64,000 bases of DNA from Listeria booriae (GCF_000766865.1 NZ_JNFA01000024.1:124001-188000); one strand, 5' to 3'; counted from the stretch's first letter, positions 1-9,599 are shown. The notes: generated by a model not told the origin, from the sequence alone. Made by a program: numbers and translations.

Positions 1-1
1 T

Positions 2-1201
2 GCCGGGACGCTTTTTGTGATTTCGCATGATCGGGCGTTTTTAAATGCAATTTGTACGACAATCTGGGAGCTCGACCAGCAAAAAATCACGGTTTATGCG
101 GGGAATTACGAAGCTTACGAGACCGCAAAAGCAAAAGAACGCGACCAAGCAATGGCGGGCTACGAACAATACAATGCGAAGAAAAAACAATTAGAAGAAG
201 CCAAATCCCATCGTGAAAAAACAGCACATGGCTTGAGAACGCCAAACAAACGCTTCAATTCAAAAGAAATTCGAAGCGCCAAACCTGGTAAAGGCGTGCA
301 AGAAAAGAAGCAACACAAGCTCGTCAAAGCCATCGACCAACGCATCGAACGCCTAGAAAAAGTCGACAAACCGTTCCAACAAAAATCGATTAAAATAACA
401 CTTCCCGAAGCTAATCAAATCAAACAAGGCAACACCGTCATCCGCGCCACACAATTAGCCGCCAAAGCTGGCAAGCGAGCTTTATTCTCAGACGCCACAT
501 TCAGCCTAAAAAGCGGTGAAAAAATCGCCCTTATCGGCAAAAATGCAAGTGGCAAAACAACATTCTTACGCCAAGTCATTGCGGGAAACGTAGCTATTCA
601 ACTCGGTGAAAAAGTCAAAATCGGTTATTTTGATCAGCAATTAAAGCAAGTCGATTTAACGAAAACACTATGGGAAAACATTCAAGCAGTTAGCGTTCAC
701 GATGACCAAATGAATCGAGATTGCCTCGGTAGTTTGCAATTTACAGCAGACGATTTACCGAAAGACACGAACGTTTTATCTGGCGGCGAACGAGTGAAGT
801 TAGCGCTTGCCATGATTCTTTTAAGCGATGCGAACGTTCTGATTTTGGATGAGCCGACGAATTATTTGGATATTAACGCCATGAAAGCATTGGAAGAGCT
901 GATTTCGGGCTACTCTGGCACCGTTTTATTCGTTTCGCATGACCGAACTTTTGTACGAAAAGTAGCGACGAATTTGTTAGTTTTAGAAGATGAGAAATTG
1001 CAGTTATTTGCGGGAAACTATGCGGAATGGGAAGACGCAAAGCAAACGAAAACAACGCGTGTGCAAGAGGATACCTTGCTTTTGGAATTGGAAATGTCGG
1101 CAATCGCTGCGAAATTAATGGAACCACGATTGAAAGCGGCCGAAAAAGCAGAATTAGAGCAGCGATATCAAGAAGTTGCCGCGAAACGCAAGATAAGGTA
1201 A
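2..1201 (+). CDS. ABC-F family ATPase, 5' end outside window
   Basis: The reading frame is open from the first base, so only the C-terminal part (about 399 codons) is present. The visible start reads AGTLFVISHDR, the H-switch of a first nucleotide-binding domain. A basic, Lys/Glu/Gln-rich linker follows. A second complete ABC domain has Walker A (GKNASGKTT), signature LSGGERVKLA, Walker B VLILDEPTNYLD and H-switch VSHDR. Two ABC domains without membrane segments are the hallmark of ABC-F proteins, which act on the ribosome. The lack of a long C-terminal extension and the linker sequence resemble the Vga/Lsa/Msr antibiotic-resistance type, but I cannot separate these from housekeeping ABC-F members without the N-terminus. 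Confidence 0.85.
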   Translation, partial: AGTLFVISHDRAFLNAICTTIWELDQQKITVYAGNYEAYETAKAKERDQAMAGYEQYNAKKKQLEEAKSHREKTAHGLRTPNKRFNSKEIRSAKPGKGVQEKKQHKLVKAIDQRIERLEKVDKPFQQKSIKITLPEANQIKQGNTVIRATQLAAKAGKRALFSDATFSLKSGEKIALIGKNASGKTTFLRQVIAGNVAIQLGEKVKIGYFDQQLKQVDLTKTLWENIQAVSVHDDQMNRDCLGSLQFTADDLPKDTNVLSGGERVKLALAMILLSDANVLILDEPTNYLDINAMKALEELISGYSGTVLFVSHDRTFVRKVATNLLVLEDEKLQLFAGNYAEWEDAKQTKTTRVQEDTLLLELEMSAIAAKLMEPRLKAAEKAELEQRYQEVAAKRKIR

Positions 1202-1280
1202 TTGCAGAAACAGGTGCTTTCCGTGTACAATGGAGTAGATAAATACACATTGTATATATTTTAGGAGAGAGGTAGAAACT

Positions 1281-2495
1281 ATGGGACAGCAGGATGTCCA
1301 AGAACGTTTAGAGATGAAAAAATTAGGCATGGAGCATTTGGCGCAGTTCAATGAATTGTTGCGTTACGTGTTTCAAGTGACCAATCAGGACCTTCAAGAA
1401 GTTGGCTGGGAGGAAGACGAAATCGAGCAGGCAAAGCGCCCAGTCTTGCGTAAAGCAGATGTGGTAGGTTGGTTTGACGGTGACAAACTTGTTTCCCAAA
1501 TGGCAGTGTACCCCATGCAAGTCAATATTTTTGGAGAAATATATAAAATGGGTGGCGTTACGGGCGTTGGAACGTATCCGGAGTATGCGAACTTCGGTTT
1601 AATGCACCGCTTGATGCGTCAGAGTTTAAAAGAGATGCGCGACCGGGAGCAGACGATTTCGTATTTGTATCCTTATTCAATTCCATACTATCGCCGTAAA
1701 GGTTGGGAAATCATTTCGGATGTGATGACATTTTCGATTAAAGATACCCAACTTCCTGAAAATGTTCCAGTGAGCGGGATGGTGGAACGTTTAGATATTG
1801 AACACGAAGATGTTTTAAAAACATATAATCGTTTCGCCCAAAATCAGCACGTCGCGATGATTCGTGATTCGCTAGCATGGGAAGAATACTGGCGCTGGGA
1901 ACGTGAAGAAATGATTGCCGCTGTGTATTACGATGAAGCTGGAGAGCCACAAGGTTTTATGTATTACTGGATTGCCGATGATATTTTTCATATGAAAGAA
2001 ATGGTGTATTTAACGCGAGAAGCAAGACATGGCTTGTGGAACTTCATTAGCGCGCACTTTTCAATGGTGACACATGTGAAGGGCAAATTATATACGAGCG
2101 AGCCAATTGCGTTCTTAATGGAAGATAGCGATATTACAGAAACGATTCACCCGTATTATATGGCGCGAATTGTCGATGTCGAAGGATTTTTCAAGAAATA
2201 CCCATTCTTAGAAAAACAAGCAGACTTCCATTTTGTTGTAACGGATAGTTTATTGGAATGGAATCAAGGCATCTTTCATTTTCAGTGGGATGCAGGCGGC
2301 AATGTAGTGCTTGGAAAAGAAGCACACGGCGAGGCTGTAGAGATTGATATCCAGACATTAACAACAATGTTCTTCGGCTATAAACGTCCCAAATATTTAC
2401 GCAAAATTGGCCGAATTATAGCCAGCGACGCGACAATTAAGCAATTAGAAAAAATGATTCCGAATGAGACGCCTTACTTTTCGGACTACTTCTAA
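1281..2495 (+). CDS. Eis-like GNAT N-acetyltransferase
   Basis: 404 residues, the usual length for the Eis family: tandem GNAT domains plus a C-terminal sterol-carrier-like domain. Family-typical stretches are GGVTGVGTYPEYANFGLM (acetyl-CoA binding region, near residue 90) and YPYSIPYYRRKGWE (near residue 135). The C-terminus ends in a free carboxylate after PYFSDYF, also as in the family. The start ATG follows AGGAGAGAGG with somewhat long spacing. It begins 79 bases after the ABC-F gene and may be co-transcribed. Family members acetylate amines (aminoglycosides, protein lysines), but the substrate here cannot be read from sequence. Confidence 0.85.
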   Translation: MGQQDVQERLEMKKLGMEHLAQFNELLRYVFQVTNQDLQEVGWEEDEIEQAKRPVLRKADVVGWFDGDKLVSQMAVYPMQVNIFGEIYKMGGVTGVGTYPEYANFGLMHRLMRQSLKEMRDREQTISYLYPYSIPYYRRKGWEIISDVMTFSIKDTQLPENVPVSGMVERLDIEHEDVLKTYNRFAQNQHVAMIRDSLAWEEYWRWEREEMIAAVYYDEAGEPQGFMYYWIADDIFHMKEMVYLTREARHGLWNFISAHFSMVTHVKGKLYTSEPIAFLMEDSDITETIHPYYMARIVDVEGFFKKYPFLEKQADFHFVVTDSLLEWNQGIFHFQWDAGGNVVLGKEAHGEAVEIDIQTLTTMFFGYKRPKYLRKIGRIIASDATIKQLEKMIPNETPYFSDYF

Positions 2496-2500
2496 AATAG

Positions 2501-2750
2501 CTCAGCGTGTCGACAAATACCCATTTTCGTCGTTAAAAGCTCTGTTCCGATGCTCTTCTACGCTGCGCTACGCATAACTTCTCACATGGTCGAGGATACG
2601 ACTCTCTCCCTGTTTTCAGTCAACGTACTCTAGTACGCTCCGCTTTGTTGGAACTGTTCGACGTGAAACGAGTTACAGTTCCAATATAAGCGTGAACGAA
2701 GTGAGGGGTTAGTCCTTGCCTAGAAACTGGGCATTTGTCGACACGCTGAG
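2501..2750. repeat. Inverted-repeat element, long copy
   Basis: Imperfect terminal inverted repeats of 23 bases lie at 2501-2523 and 2728-2750 (22 of 23 match; core GTCGACAAAT). The right part (about 2668-2795) is about 95% identical, in opposite orientation, to 35258-35385. An inner inverted repeat GGAACTGT / ACAGTTCC lies near 2650-2684. Compared with the copy at 35303-35431 it carries about 120 extra bases (about 2526-2646). Part of that extra segment (2531-2556, GTTAAAAGCTC...CCGATGCTC) also resembles the reverse complement of 58290-58317. No coding capacity is credible. Confidence 0.75.
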
Positions 2751-2801
2751 GTTTGTAGGCACGGACAGGTTTTTTATTTAAGATATAGTTTTTATAGCCT
2801 G

Positions 2802-2830
2802 ACATCCGCATTTTTGCGGGTGTTTTTCAT
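2802..2830 (+). terminator. Rho-independent terminator
   Basis: Stem ACATCCGC / GCGGGTGT (with a G-U pair) followed by TTTTTC. It lies beyond the repeat element and probably ends the acetyltransferase transcript. Confidence 0.6.
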
Positions 2831-2989
2831 TTTATTTTCTAATTCCGAGAAAACATACTGGAATTTTCATAGATTTTCAGTATAATAAAAAGAACATAAA
2901 AATATTACTTGGAGAAATGTTAACGGAATATTCACTTAGTAATACGACAGAACGAAGCGCAATTTTTAAGGAGAAATGAGGAATGGTAC

Positions 2990-3691
2990 ATGTCAGAACC
3001 GCTTGTGAAGTGGTCCTATCAAGGGGATAAAGGGCCACATTATTGGGGACATATTTGCGATGAGTACGAGATTGCAAAGTCAGGAAAAAATCAGTCACCA
3101 GTAGATATTCACATGGAGAAAGTAATGGAAGTACAAGAAAGTTTACCGCTTGAATTAAACTATAAACCAACAACATATACGGTAAGACGCGTGGAAAATT
3201 CAGTACATCTTTTTCCAGAAAACAAGGAGCAAGGCTTGACCTTTAATGGCAAAAGGTACAATTTGATTGCTTTTCACGGGCATATCCCGAGTGAGCACAC
3301 GCTAAATCAGGAATATTTCGCGATTGAATGGCATTTGGTGCACATGAATGAAGCAGGAGAGCGCCTTGTGTTAGCGATTTGGATGGACGAGGAATTAGAA
3401 GGCAGTGATTTTGGCGAATTAGCTGAGATTTTCCCGCAAGTGTTTGCCAATTTCGGCATTGAAAAACAGATTTCTTTAGATGTTTCGAACCTATTGCCAG
3501 AGAAACGAGCGTATTTTACGTACCATGGTTCTTTGACGACACCGCCAACATTTGAAGGTGTGACATGGATTGTGCTACGCGAAGCTACAACGATTTCACA
3601 AGAAGATTTCGCGGCGTTTCAAGAGGTCATTCAAGATACGAATCGACCGTTGCAAGCGTTAAATGATCGTGATATTCATCATAGTGCCTAA
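2990..3691 (+). CDS. Alpha-class carbonic anhydrase, no signal peptide
   Basis: 233 residues. N-terminal WSYQGDKGPHYWG and NQSPVDI are classic alpha-carbonic anhydrase blocks. Zinc ligands are H96 and H98 (FHGHIPSEH) and H115 (EWHLVH), and YHGSLTTPP follows near residue 178. The enzyme interconverts CO2 and bicarbonate. Unlike most bacterial alpha enzymes it has no export signal, so it should be cytoplasmic. The usual Cys after TTPP is Thr, so the extracellular disulfide is absent, which agrees with that. Start ATG has GAGG about 9 bases upstream. It stands alone between terminators. Confidence 0.9.
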   Translation: MSEPLVKWSYQGDKGPHYWGHICDEYEIAKSGKNQSPVDIHMEKVMEVQESLPLELNYKPTTYTVRRVENSVHLFPENKEQGLTFNGKRYNLIAFHGHIPSEHTLNQEYFAIEWHLVHMNEAGERLVLAIWMDEELEGSDFGELAEIFPQVFANFGIEKQISLDVSNLLPEKRAYFTYHGSLTTPPTFEGVTWIVLREATTISQEDFAAFQEVIQDTNRPLQALNDRDIHHSA

Positions 3692-3721
3692 ATTAAGCAT
3701 TTGGGATACAGTATTATAGAT

Positions 3722-3765
3722 AAAATAAGCCAAGCCTCGATTTTGTTTGAGACTTGGCTTATTTT
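3722..3765. terminator. Bidirectional terminator
   Basis: Stem AAAATAAGCCAAG / CTTGGCTTATTTT between convergent genes (carbonic anhydrase and the minus-strand gene at 3788). A- and T-runs on both sides suit both directions. Confidence 0.8.
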
Positions 3766-3787
3766 ATGATTTATATTTTCATCTTTC

Positions 3788-4201
3788 TTAATCGGCCTCT
3801 ACACGGTAGGATTCTTTTAGTACGAAATGGAGCAACATAAATCGCATTCCCATGTGGTATTTTTTCTCTATAGAAAGGGAGCTGGGATCACTGATAAAAT
3901 TTTTCATTTCAACTGGAGTAATTTCTGCGTACAATGCAAGTGCTTCAATGCTCAAATCGAAATAATGCATGAACCCATCGATAACGCCTGATAATTTAGT
4001 GTCATCGCTCGTTGCATCGAGAGCCCCTACCAAGAAAGGTAGTGCATATTCTGCATGATTTGTTTGATCAGTGTAGTGAGACATATAATCGTCATCCAAT
4101 GTTGTTATATCAAGGCCTAATAATTTTGAAATGGTACCCTCGTTAAGTCTGTACTTATCTTTTAGTATGGCAACTCCTGATGGGATGGTTCCGTCATACA
4201 A
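3788..4201 (-). CDS. Small HTH-like protein of unknown function
   Basis: About 137 residues, soluble and acidic. A possible helix-turn-helix (GVAILKDKYRLNEGTISKLL) lies near the N-terminus, and the rest is predicted helical without membrane segments. The longest frame begins with TTG at 4210, but that codon directly abuts the AAAGGAG ribosome site. The next TTG at 4201 has 9-base spacing and is the better start. I do not recognise the family; a phage- or stress-type regulator is possible but not shown. Confidence 0.6.
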   Translation of the reverse strand: MYDGTIPSGVAILKDKYRLNEGTISKLLGLDITTLDDDYMSHYTDQTNHAEYALPFLVGALDATSDDTKLSGVIDGFMHYFDLSIEALALYAEITPVEMKNFISDPSSLSIEKKYHMGMRFMLLHFVLKESYRVEAD

Positions 4202-4294
4202 GATGTTCAACTCCTTTTATAATAATTTGATTTTATGATATCCTAATGATACCATGAAAAATAAATGAAGTCTCAGGGATGGAGGAATTAAAAA

Positions 4295-4837
4295 ATGTAT
4301 CAGCGGGCAAGTGAGTTTGCAGAGAAAGCGCATCGTGGGCAGCGTCGTAAAATAACTGGTGAGCCGTATTTTTCGCATCCGCGTAATGTGGCTAATTTGT
4401 TGCGGAATGCGGGATTTCGTGAGGAAGTTGTGGCTGCTGGTTTTTTGCACGATGTGGTGGAGGATACACCTGTGACGCTGGACGAGATTAGAACTGCTTT
4501 TGGGGAGGATGTCGCGCGTTTAGTGGCTTCGCATACGGAAGATAAGTCAAAAACATGGGAAGAACGTAAAAAACATACGATTGAAACGGCACGCACTGGA
4601 ACGCTTGAAGAAAAGGCGATTATTGTTGCGGATAAATTGGATAATTTGCAGTCTGTTAAATATGCGCTAAGCTCTGAGGGAAACAAGGTTTGGAGCTATT
4701 TTAACCGTGGCTATGATTTGCAAAAGTGGTACAATGAAGGGGTTGTCGCGAATATGTATGCTGGTTTGGAAGAAGATGAGATTCCGGCGTTTTTTAGAAC
4801 GTATGAACGGTTATGTCGATGGATGTTTCGGAAGTAA
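4295..4837 (+). CDS. HD-domain hydrolase, MESH1-like small alarmone hydrolase candidate
   Basis: 180 residues, nearly the length of animal MESH1. Conserved HD-superfamily blocks appear in order: AHRGQRRK...PYFSHP, FLHDVVEDTP (the HD pair) and VADKLDNLQ, matching the metal and (p)ppGpp pocket of the SpoT/RelA hydrolase half. No synthetase, TGS or ACT domain is present. By family it would hydrolyse (p)ppGpp or a related nucleotide. A stand-alone synthetase (relQ) lies at 29.6 kb. RBS GGAGG precedes ATG. The substrate is inferred. Confidence 0.8.
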   Translation: MYQRASEFAEKAHRGQRRKITGEPYFSHPRNVANLLRNAGFREEVVAAGFLHDVVEDTPVTLDEIRTAFGEDVARLVASHTEDKSKTWEERKKHTIETARTGTLEEKAIIVADKLDNLQSVKYALSSEGNKVWSYFNRGYDLQKWYNEGVVANMYAGLEEDEIPAFFRTYERLCRWMFRK

Positions 4838-4894
4838 AATTTTTGTTTGAAATAACTGATAAATTAGGTATATGTAATTAAAATGATGAGTTTT

Positions 4895-4938
4895 TAGACA
4901 ACTACTCACGAAAGTATGCTAGAATGAAAACGATAACA
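4895..4938 (+). promoter_or_regulatory. Promoter with cre site for fructokinase
   Basis: Weak promoter TAGACA (4895) - 19 bases - TAGAAT (4920). ATGAAAACGATAACA (4924-4938) matches the CcpA-binding cre consensus WTGNAANCGNWNNCW at every defined base and overlaps the -10/start region, a position expected to give catabolite repression. Confidence 0.65.
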
Positions 4939-4960
4939 TTATGATGTGAGGAGTGGAATT

Positions 4961-5833
4961 ATGGTTTTTGGAGCAGTGGAAGCTGGTGGGACGAAGTTTG
5001 TGGTGGCGATTGGTGATGAAACGGGGAAAGTAATTAAGCGGGAAACGTATCCGACGACGGAACCTGGAGAGACAATGAAGTATGTGGAGCAATTTTTCAA
5101 GCAGTATGAGGATGAGCTGGAGGCGATTGGTGTTGGGTCGTTTGGTCCGATTGATGTGCGTAAATCGAGCCCTACATATGGTTATATTACGTCGACGCCG
5201 AAGCTCGCATGGCGTAATTATGATATTGTTGGTGCGCTGAAAAATGCGTTTCATGTGCCGATTGGTTTTACGACGGATGTGAACGCGGCGGCGCTTGGGG
5301 AAGTGACGCTTGGTGCGGCAGAAGGGCTGTCGAGTTGTATGTACATTACGATTGGTACTGGGATTGGTGCTGGTGCGGTTGTGAATGGCAAAATGTTAGA
5401 AGGTTACTCGCATCCGGAAATGGGACATATTATGGTCCGTCGTCACAAACATGATCGCTATACAGGAAATTGCCCATATCATGATGATTGTTTGGAAGGT
5501 CTGGCAGCAGGCGGTGCTATTGAAAAACGCTGGGGCAAAAAGGCGGTAGAGCTTGCAGATAATGAAGAAGTTTGGAATTTGGAAGCGCATTATATTGCAC
5601 AGGCATTGATGAACTACAGTTTGATTTTGTCCCCTGAACGCATTGTTATTGGCGGTGGCGTGATGAAACAGCGTCAAGTATTCCCACTTGTTCGCCAAAA
5701 GTTGAAGACATTGATCGCAGGCTACATTCAATTGCCAGATTTAGAGGAATACATCGTTCCGCCGAAGCTAGAAGATGACGCGGGAATTACAGGCTGTATT
5801 TTACTAGCGATACAGACAAAACAAGAAAATTAA
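4961..5833 (+). CDS. ROK-family fructokinase
   Basis: 290 residues. ATP-binding block AVEAGGTKFVVAIGD at the N-terminus, catalytic DVNAAALGE near residue 108, phosphate block TIGTGIGAGAV, and a ROK zinc site of the form HPEMGH...CPYHDDC near residues 152-180. Closest in style to Bacillus YdhR/GmuE fructokinases, which phosphorylate fructose (or mannose) to the 6-phosphate in the cytosol. Chosen start is ATG 4961 with GAGGAG 7 bases upstream; an in-frame GTG at 4946 sits upstream of that site. The upstream cre site predicts CcpA control. Confidence 0.88.
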   Translation: MVFGAVEAGGTKFVVAIGDETGKVIKRETYPTTEPGETMKYVEQFFKQYEDELEAIGVGSFGPIDVRKSSPTYGYITSTPKLAWRNYDIVGALKNAFHVPIGFTTDVNAAALGEVTLGAAEGLSSCMYITIGTGIGAGAVVNGKMLEGYSHPEMGHIMVRRHKHDRYTGNCPYHDDCLEGLAAGGAIEKRWGKKAVELADNEEVWNLEAHYIAQALMNYSLILSPERIVIGGGVMKQRQVFPLVRQKLKTLIAGYIQLPDLEEYIVPPKLEDDAGITGCILLAIQTKQEN

Positions 5834-5935
5834 TTTTAGCGGGGAAACAATCATTTTGCAGTCAGGTGGTTGTTTTTTCGTGTGTATTGTGAGAAGATGT
5901 ACATGGAAATGACTGATGTATCGGAGGAAAAAACA

Positions 5936-6865
5936 ATGTCAATAACACAATTGCTTCATATTAAATACCCTATTATGCAAGGCGCGATGGCCCAAATTGC
6001 AAAGGCGCCACTTGTTGCAGCTGTATCGAACGCTGGCGGACTTGGAATTATCGCGTCAGGCGGGATGAGCGCGGAGGAGTTGCGTGCTGAGATTCGCAAA
6101 ACAAAAGAACTGACAGACAAACCGTTTGGCGTCAACTTAATGTTGATGATGACGAATATCGCCGAACTGACGACGGTGATTATTGAAGAAGACGTAAAAG
6201 TAGTAACAACTGGTGCGGGGACGCCAAAAACATATATGCCGATTTGGAAAGAAGCTGGAATTATCGTTATTCCTGTCGTTCCTTCGGTGATGATTGCGCG
6301 TAAAATGGAACAACTAGGCGCGGATGCGGTTGTCGCAGAGGGCACAGAAGCAGGCGGGCATGTTGGCGAAACAACGACGATGGCTTTGTTACCACAAGTG
6401 GTAGATGCTGTTTCGATTCCGGTTATTGCAGCAGGCGGAATTGGTGACGGACGCGGGATTGCAGCAGCTTTTGCATTGGGCGCTCAAGGGGTTCAAATTG
6501 GTACGCGTTTCCTAGCAACCGATGAATGCCCAGTCCATGAGAACTTCAAGCTGGCGTGTCTGAAAGCAAAAGACCGCGATACAGTTGTGACGGGACGCCG
6601 AAATGGTGCACCAGTCCGCAGTATTAAAAACAAGATGATTAAAGAATACCAACGTCTAGAAGACGAGAACGTAGACCGCGATGTTTTAGAAGAACTGACA
6701 CTTGGATCATTGCGCAAGGCGGTTCAAGAAGGCGACACAGAAAACGGTTCGGTTATGGCTGGTCAAATTACAGGTCTAATCAACGAAATAAAACCGGTAG
6801 ATGCGCTGATTCAAGAAATGATGGCCCAAGCAACAACGACGGCAAGTCAGCTTGCAATTAAATAA
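5936..6865 (+). CDS. NMO/FabK-type flavin-dependent TIM-barrel oxidoreductase
   Basis: 310 residues. Motifs MQGAMAQIAKAPLVAAVSNAGGLG, GTEAGGHVGE and IAAGGIGDG...GAQGVQIGTRFLATDE are typical of the FMN-binding nitronate monooxygenase / enoyl-ACP reductase II (FabK) superfamily. Length and C-terminal GSLRKAVQEGD...MAGQ favour the FabK side, but many such proteins are not essential fatty-acid enzymes, and a clear FabI is encoded at 32.1 kb. ATG 5936 has GGAGG 8 bases upstream, which rejects a longer frame starting at 5870. Confidence 0.82.
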   Translation: MSITQLLHIKYPIMQGAMAQIAKAPLVAAVSNAGGLGIIASGGMSAEELRAEIRKTKELTDKPFGVNLMLMMTNIAELTTVIIEEDVKVVTTGAGTPKTYMPIWKEAGIIVIPVVPSVMIARKMEQLGADAVVAEGTEAGGHVGETTTMALLPQVVDAVSIPVIAAGGIGDGRGIAAAFALGAQGVQIGTRFLATDECPVHENFKLACLKAKDRDTVVTGRRNGAPVRSIKNKMIKEYQRLEDENVDRDVLEELTLGSLRKAVQEGDTENGSVMAGQITGLINEIKPVDALIQEMMAQATTTASQLAIK

Positions 6866-6914
6866 AAATAAGATTGGATGCCAAATACATGATTCGGCGT
6901 CCAATCTTATTTTT
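6866..6914. terminator. Bidirectional terminator
   Basis: Stem AAAATAAGATTGGATGCC / GGCGTCCAATCTTATTTT between the convergent oxidoreductase gene and argH. Confidence 0.85.
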
Positions 6915-8283
6915 ATAAGCTTTGTTTTGCTTTTTTAATCATCGCTTTAATTTGCTCAAAACCTGTACCACCGTAAGAATTCCGTTTAGCAACGGCGGTG
7001 TGTGATGTGAGCGCATCATAAATATCGTCCTCAATCACAGGCTGAATCGCTTGATAATCCGCGAGTTTAACATCTTGTAAATAGATGCCTTTTTGCGTGC
7101 AGTCCAGTACGAGTTTACCGACAATTTCGTGCGCCTCACGGAATGGCACGCCTTTTTTCGCTAAATAATCAGCAAGTTCGGTCGCATTTGAAAAATCCTT
7201 CTGCGTCGCGTTTTCCATCACGGCTTCATTTACTTTCATCGTCTCAATCATACCTGCAAAAATATCAAGACTTGTCTTCACCGTATGCACCGTGTCAAAC
7301 ATACCTTCTTTATCTTCCTGCAAATCTTTGTTATAAGCGAGCGGCAAGCCTTTAAGAACCGTCAGCAAACCGAACAAATTCCCGTAAACACGCCCCGTCT
7401 TACCACGAATCAATTCCGCCATATCAGGATTTTTCTTTTGCGGCATGATGCTGCTTCCCGTCGCAAACGCATCAATCAACTCCACAAATTGAAACTCATG
7501 GCTCGTCCACAAAATCAATTCCTCACAAAACCGCGATAAATGCGTCATCAACAAGGCACTATTGCTCAAAAATTCAATAATAAAATCGCGGTCACTAACC
7601 CCGTCCAAACTATTATCATAAATCGCATCAAATCCAAGCAATTCTGCACTGTACGCCCGATCAATCGGAAACGTAGTCCCAGCAAGCGCGGCACATCCAA
7701 GCGGCGAAATATCAATCCGCTTCATGCTCTCCGTCAAACGCTCCAAATCACGACTAAACATCCCGTAATACGCAAGCAAGTGATGCGCAAAAGAAATCGG
7801 CTGTGCGTGCTGCAAATGCGTATAGCCCGGCATAATCGTCTCGACATGCTGCTCCGCCTTGGAAACCAACACCGTCCGAAGATGCGATAACGAAACAATA
7901 ATCTCCGTCACAGCCTCCTTCAAATAAAGATGCATATCCGTCGCCACTTGGTCATTCCGACTCCGCGCCGTATGTAATTTCCCGGCAACAGGCCCAATCT
8001 CCTCATGTAGCAACTTCTCCATATTCAAATGAATGTCCTCATTTACCACGCTGAATTCCAAGTCACCCGTCGCCAGTTTCACCGCCAAAGCTTGCAGTCC
8101 AGACGTGATTTGCGCCGCTTCCTCCTCAGAAATAATCCCGCATTTGCCAAGCATCGCCACATGCGCCAAACTTCCCGTAATATCTTGTTTCGCTAATTTC
8201 GCGTCAAAAGAAATCGAGGCGCCGAATTCATCAATCCACGCCTCACTTTTTCCTTGAAAACGACCGCCCCATAGTTTTTCCAT
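6913..8283 (-). CDS. argH: Argininosuccinate lyase
   Basis: 456 residues, normal length. N-terminal [29 protein letters not shown]-like block ([16 protein letters not shown]) and the fumarase/lyase signature [12 protein letters not shown] with the catalytic Ser loop are all visible. It splits argininosuccinate into arginine and fumarate, the last step of arginine synthesis. It lies 3 bases downstream of argG on the same strand, so the two form an argGH operon. Confidence 0.97.
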   Translation of the reverse strand: MEKLWGGRFQGKSEAWIDEFGASISFDAKLAKQDITGSLAHVAMLGKCGIISEEEAAQITSGLQALAVKLATGDLEFSVVNEDIHLNMEKLLHEEIGPVAGKLHTARSRNDQVATDMHLYLKEAVTEIIVSLSHLRTVLVSKAEQHVETIMPGYTHLQHAQPISFAHHLLAYYGMFSRDLERLTESMKRIDISPLGCAALAGTTFPIDRAYSAELLGFDAIYDNSLDGVSDRDFIIEFLSNSALLMTHLSRFCEELILWTSHEFQFVELIDAFATGSSIMPQKKNPDMAELIRGKTGRVYGNLFGLLTVLKGLPLAYNKDLQEDKEGMFDTVHTVKTSLDIFAGMIETMKVNEAVMENATQKDFSNATELADYLAKKGVPFREAHEIVGKLVLDCTQKGIYLQDVKLADYQAIQPVIEDDIYDALTSHTAVAKRNSYGGTGFEQIKAMIKKAKQSL

Positions 8284-8286
8284 GTA

Positions 8287-9501
8287 TTACACCTCGGTTT
8301 TCGTAGTTAATTTCGCATTGACTTCCGCACTAACTTTCGTTGGCAAGCCCCATAGTTTGATAAAACCAACTGCCGCATCTTGATCGAACGTGTCCGCCGA
8401 TGTATACGTCGCCAAGTTCTCGTCATACAGCGAGTTCGGTGATTTTCTACCTTCCACAATCGCATGCCCTTTGAAAAGTTTCATCCGAATCGTGCCGTTG
8501 ACGTATTTTTGCGTGTCTTTTAAGAAGGCAACGAGAGAGCTTGTAAGCGGTGAGTACCATAGCGCATTGTAAATGACTTCGCTGATTTTTTGTTCGATTA
8601 CTGGTTTGAAATGCGCGACTTCACGAACGAACGTCAAATCTTCCAGTTCTTTATGCGCCGTAATTAAAGCAACAGCGGCTGGGCATTCGTAAACTTCCCG
8701 TGATTTAATGCCAACAAGACGATTTTCAATATGATCGATACGTCCAACGCCATGTGCGCCTGCGATACCGTTTAGTTTTTGGATAAGTGTCGCAAGGCTT
8801 AATTGTTCGCCATTTAAAGCAACAGGAACGCCCGCTAAAAATTCAATTTCGATGATTTCCGGTGTATCTGGCGTATTTTCTAAAGCTGCCGTCAAGTCAT
8901 ACGCCGCTTCTGGTGGAGCTGCCCATGGATCTTCTAGTACGCCGCATTCGTTAGAACGACCCCACAAGTTTTGATCGATAGAAAATGGGTTGTCTAAATC
9001 AATCGGAACTGGAATGTTATGTTTTTGTGCATATGCGATTTCTTCTTCCCGCGACCATTTCCAGTCACGAACAGGAGCTACTACTTTCAAATCCGGTGCC
9101 AGTGCATGGATCGCCACTTCGAAACGAACTTGGTCATTTCCTTTTCCGGTGCAACCGTGCGCGATAGCTGTAGCGCCTTCTTGTCTAGCCACTTCCACAA
9201 GTTTCTTCGCAATGAGTGGACGAGACAATGCCGAAATCAATGGATATTTACCTTCATAATAAGCATGAGCTTGTAGAGCAATCAACGCAAAATCTTCTGC
9301 AAATTCTTCTTTGGCATCAATTGTATAAGAAGCCGTGGCACCAACTTGAATCGCTTTATCTTTAATGAATTCTAAATCTTTGCCTTCTCCAACATCTAAA
9401 CAGCACGCGATCACATCATAATTTCCTTCTACTAACCACTGAATCGCAACGGAGGTATCTAACCCACCGGAATACGCAAGAACGATTTTTTCTTTTGTCA
9501 T
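8287..9501 (-). CDS. argG: Argininosuccinate synthase
   Basis: 404 residues. P-loop-like pyrophosphatase motif [15 protein letters not shown] at the N-terminus, [13 protein letters not shown] near residue 117 and [13 protein letters not shown] near residue 182. It condenses citrulline and aspartate with ATP. First gene of argGH; the start ATG follows an AGGGGATG ribosome site. The upstream region carries a promoter and an ARG box, indicating ArgR/AhrC control. Confidence 0.97.
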   Translation of the reverse strand: MTKEKIVLAYSGGLDTSVAIQWLVEGNYDVIACCLDVGEGKDLEFIKDKAIQVGATASYTIDAKEEFAEDFALIALQAHAYYEGKYPLISALSRPLIAKKLVEVARQEGATAIAHGCTGKGNDQVRFEVAIHALAPDLKVVAPVRDWKWSREEEIAYAQKHNIPVPIDLDNPFSIDQNLWGRSNECGVLEDPWAAPPEAAYDLTAALENTPDTPEIIEIEFLAGVPVALNGEQLSLATLIQKLNGIAGAHGVGRIDHIENRLVGIKSREVYECPAAVALITAHKELEDLTFVREVAHFKPVIEQKISEVIYNALWYSPLTSSLVAFLKDTQKYVNGTIRMKLFKGHAIVEGRKSPNSLYDENLATYTSADTFDQDAAVGFIKLWGLPTKVSAEVNAKLTTKTEV

Positions 9502-9546
9502 CTCTACATCCCCTTTTATTAATAAATATACATTTCGATAAAACTA

Positions 9547-9599
9547 ATAATAACACCACAGTAACGATTTTTCAAGTATTTTATTTATTTTTATTCATG
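9547..9599 (-). promoter_or_regulatory. argG promoter with ARG box
   Basis: On the minus strand: -35 TTGAAA (9570-9575), 17-base spacer, -10 TATTAT (9547-9552). Just upstream, CATGAATAAAAATAAATA (9582-9599) closely fits the Bacillus ARG box for the AhrC/ArgR repressor. Confidence 0.75.

Noticed and set aside
2620-2811. Minus-strand 63-codon frame within the repeat element
   Set aside because: Lies wholly in the inverted-repeat sequence, no ribosome site, and is not preserved in the second copy.
5956-6345. Antisense frame of 129 codons opposite the FabK/NMO-like gene
   Set aside because: Shadow of a well-supported gene, no ribosome site, Ile/Thr/Ser-rich composition typical of antisense reading.
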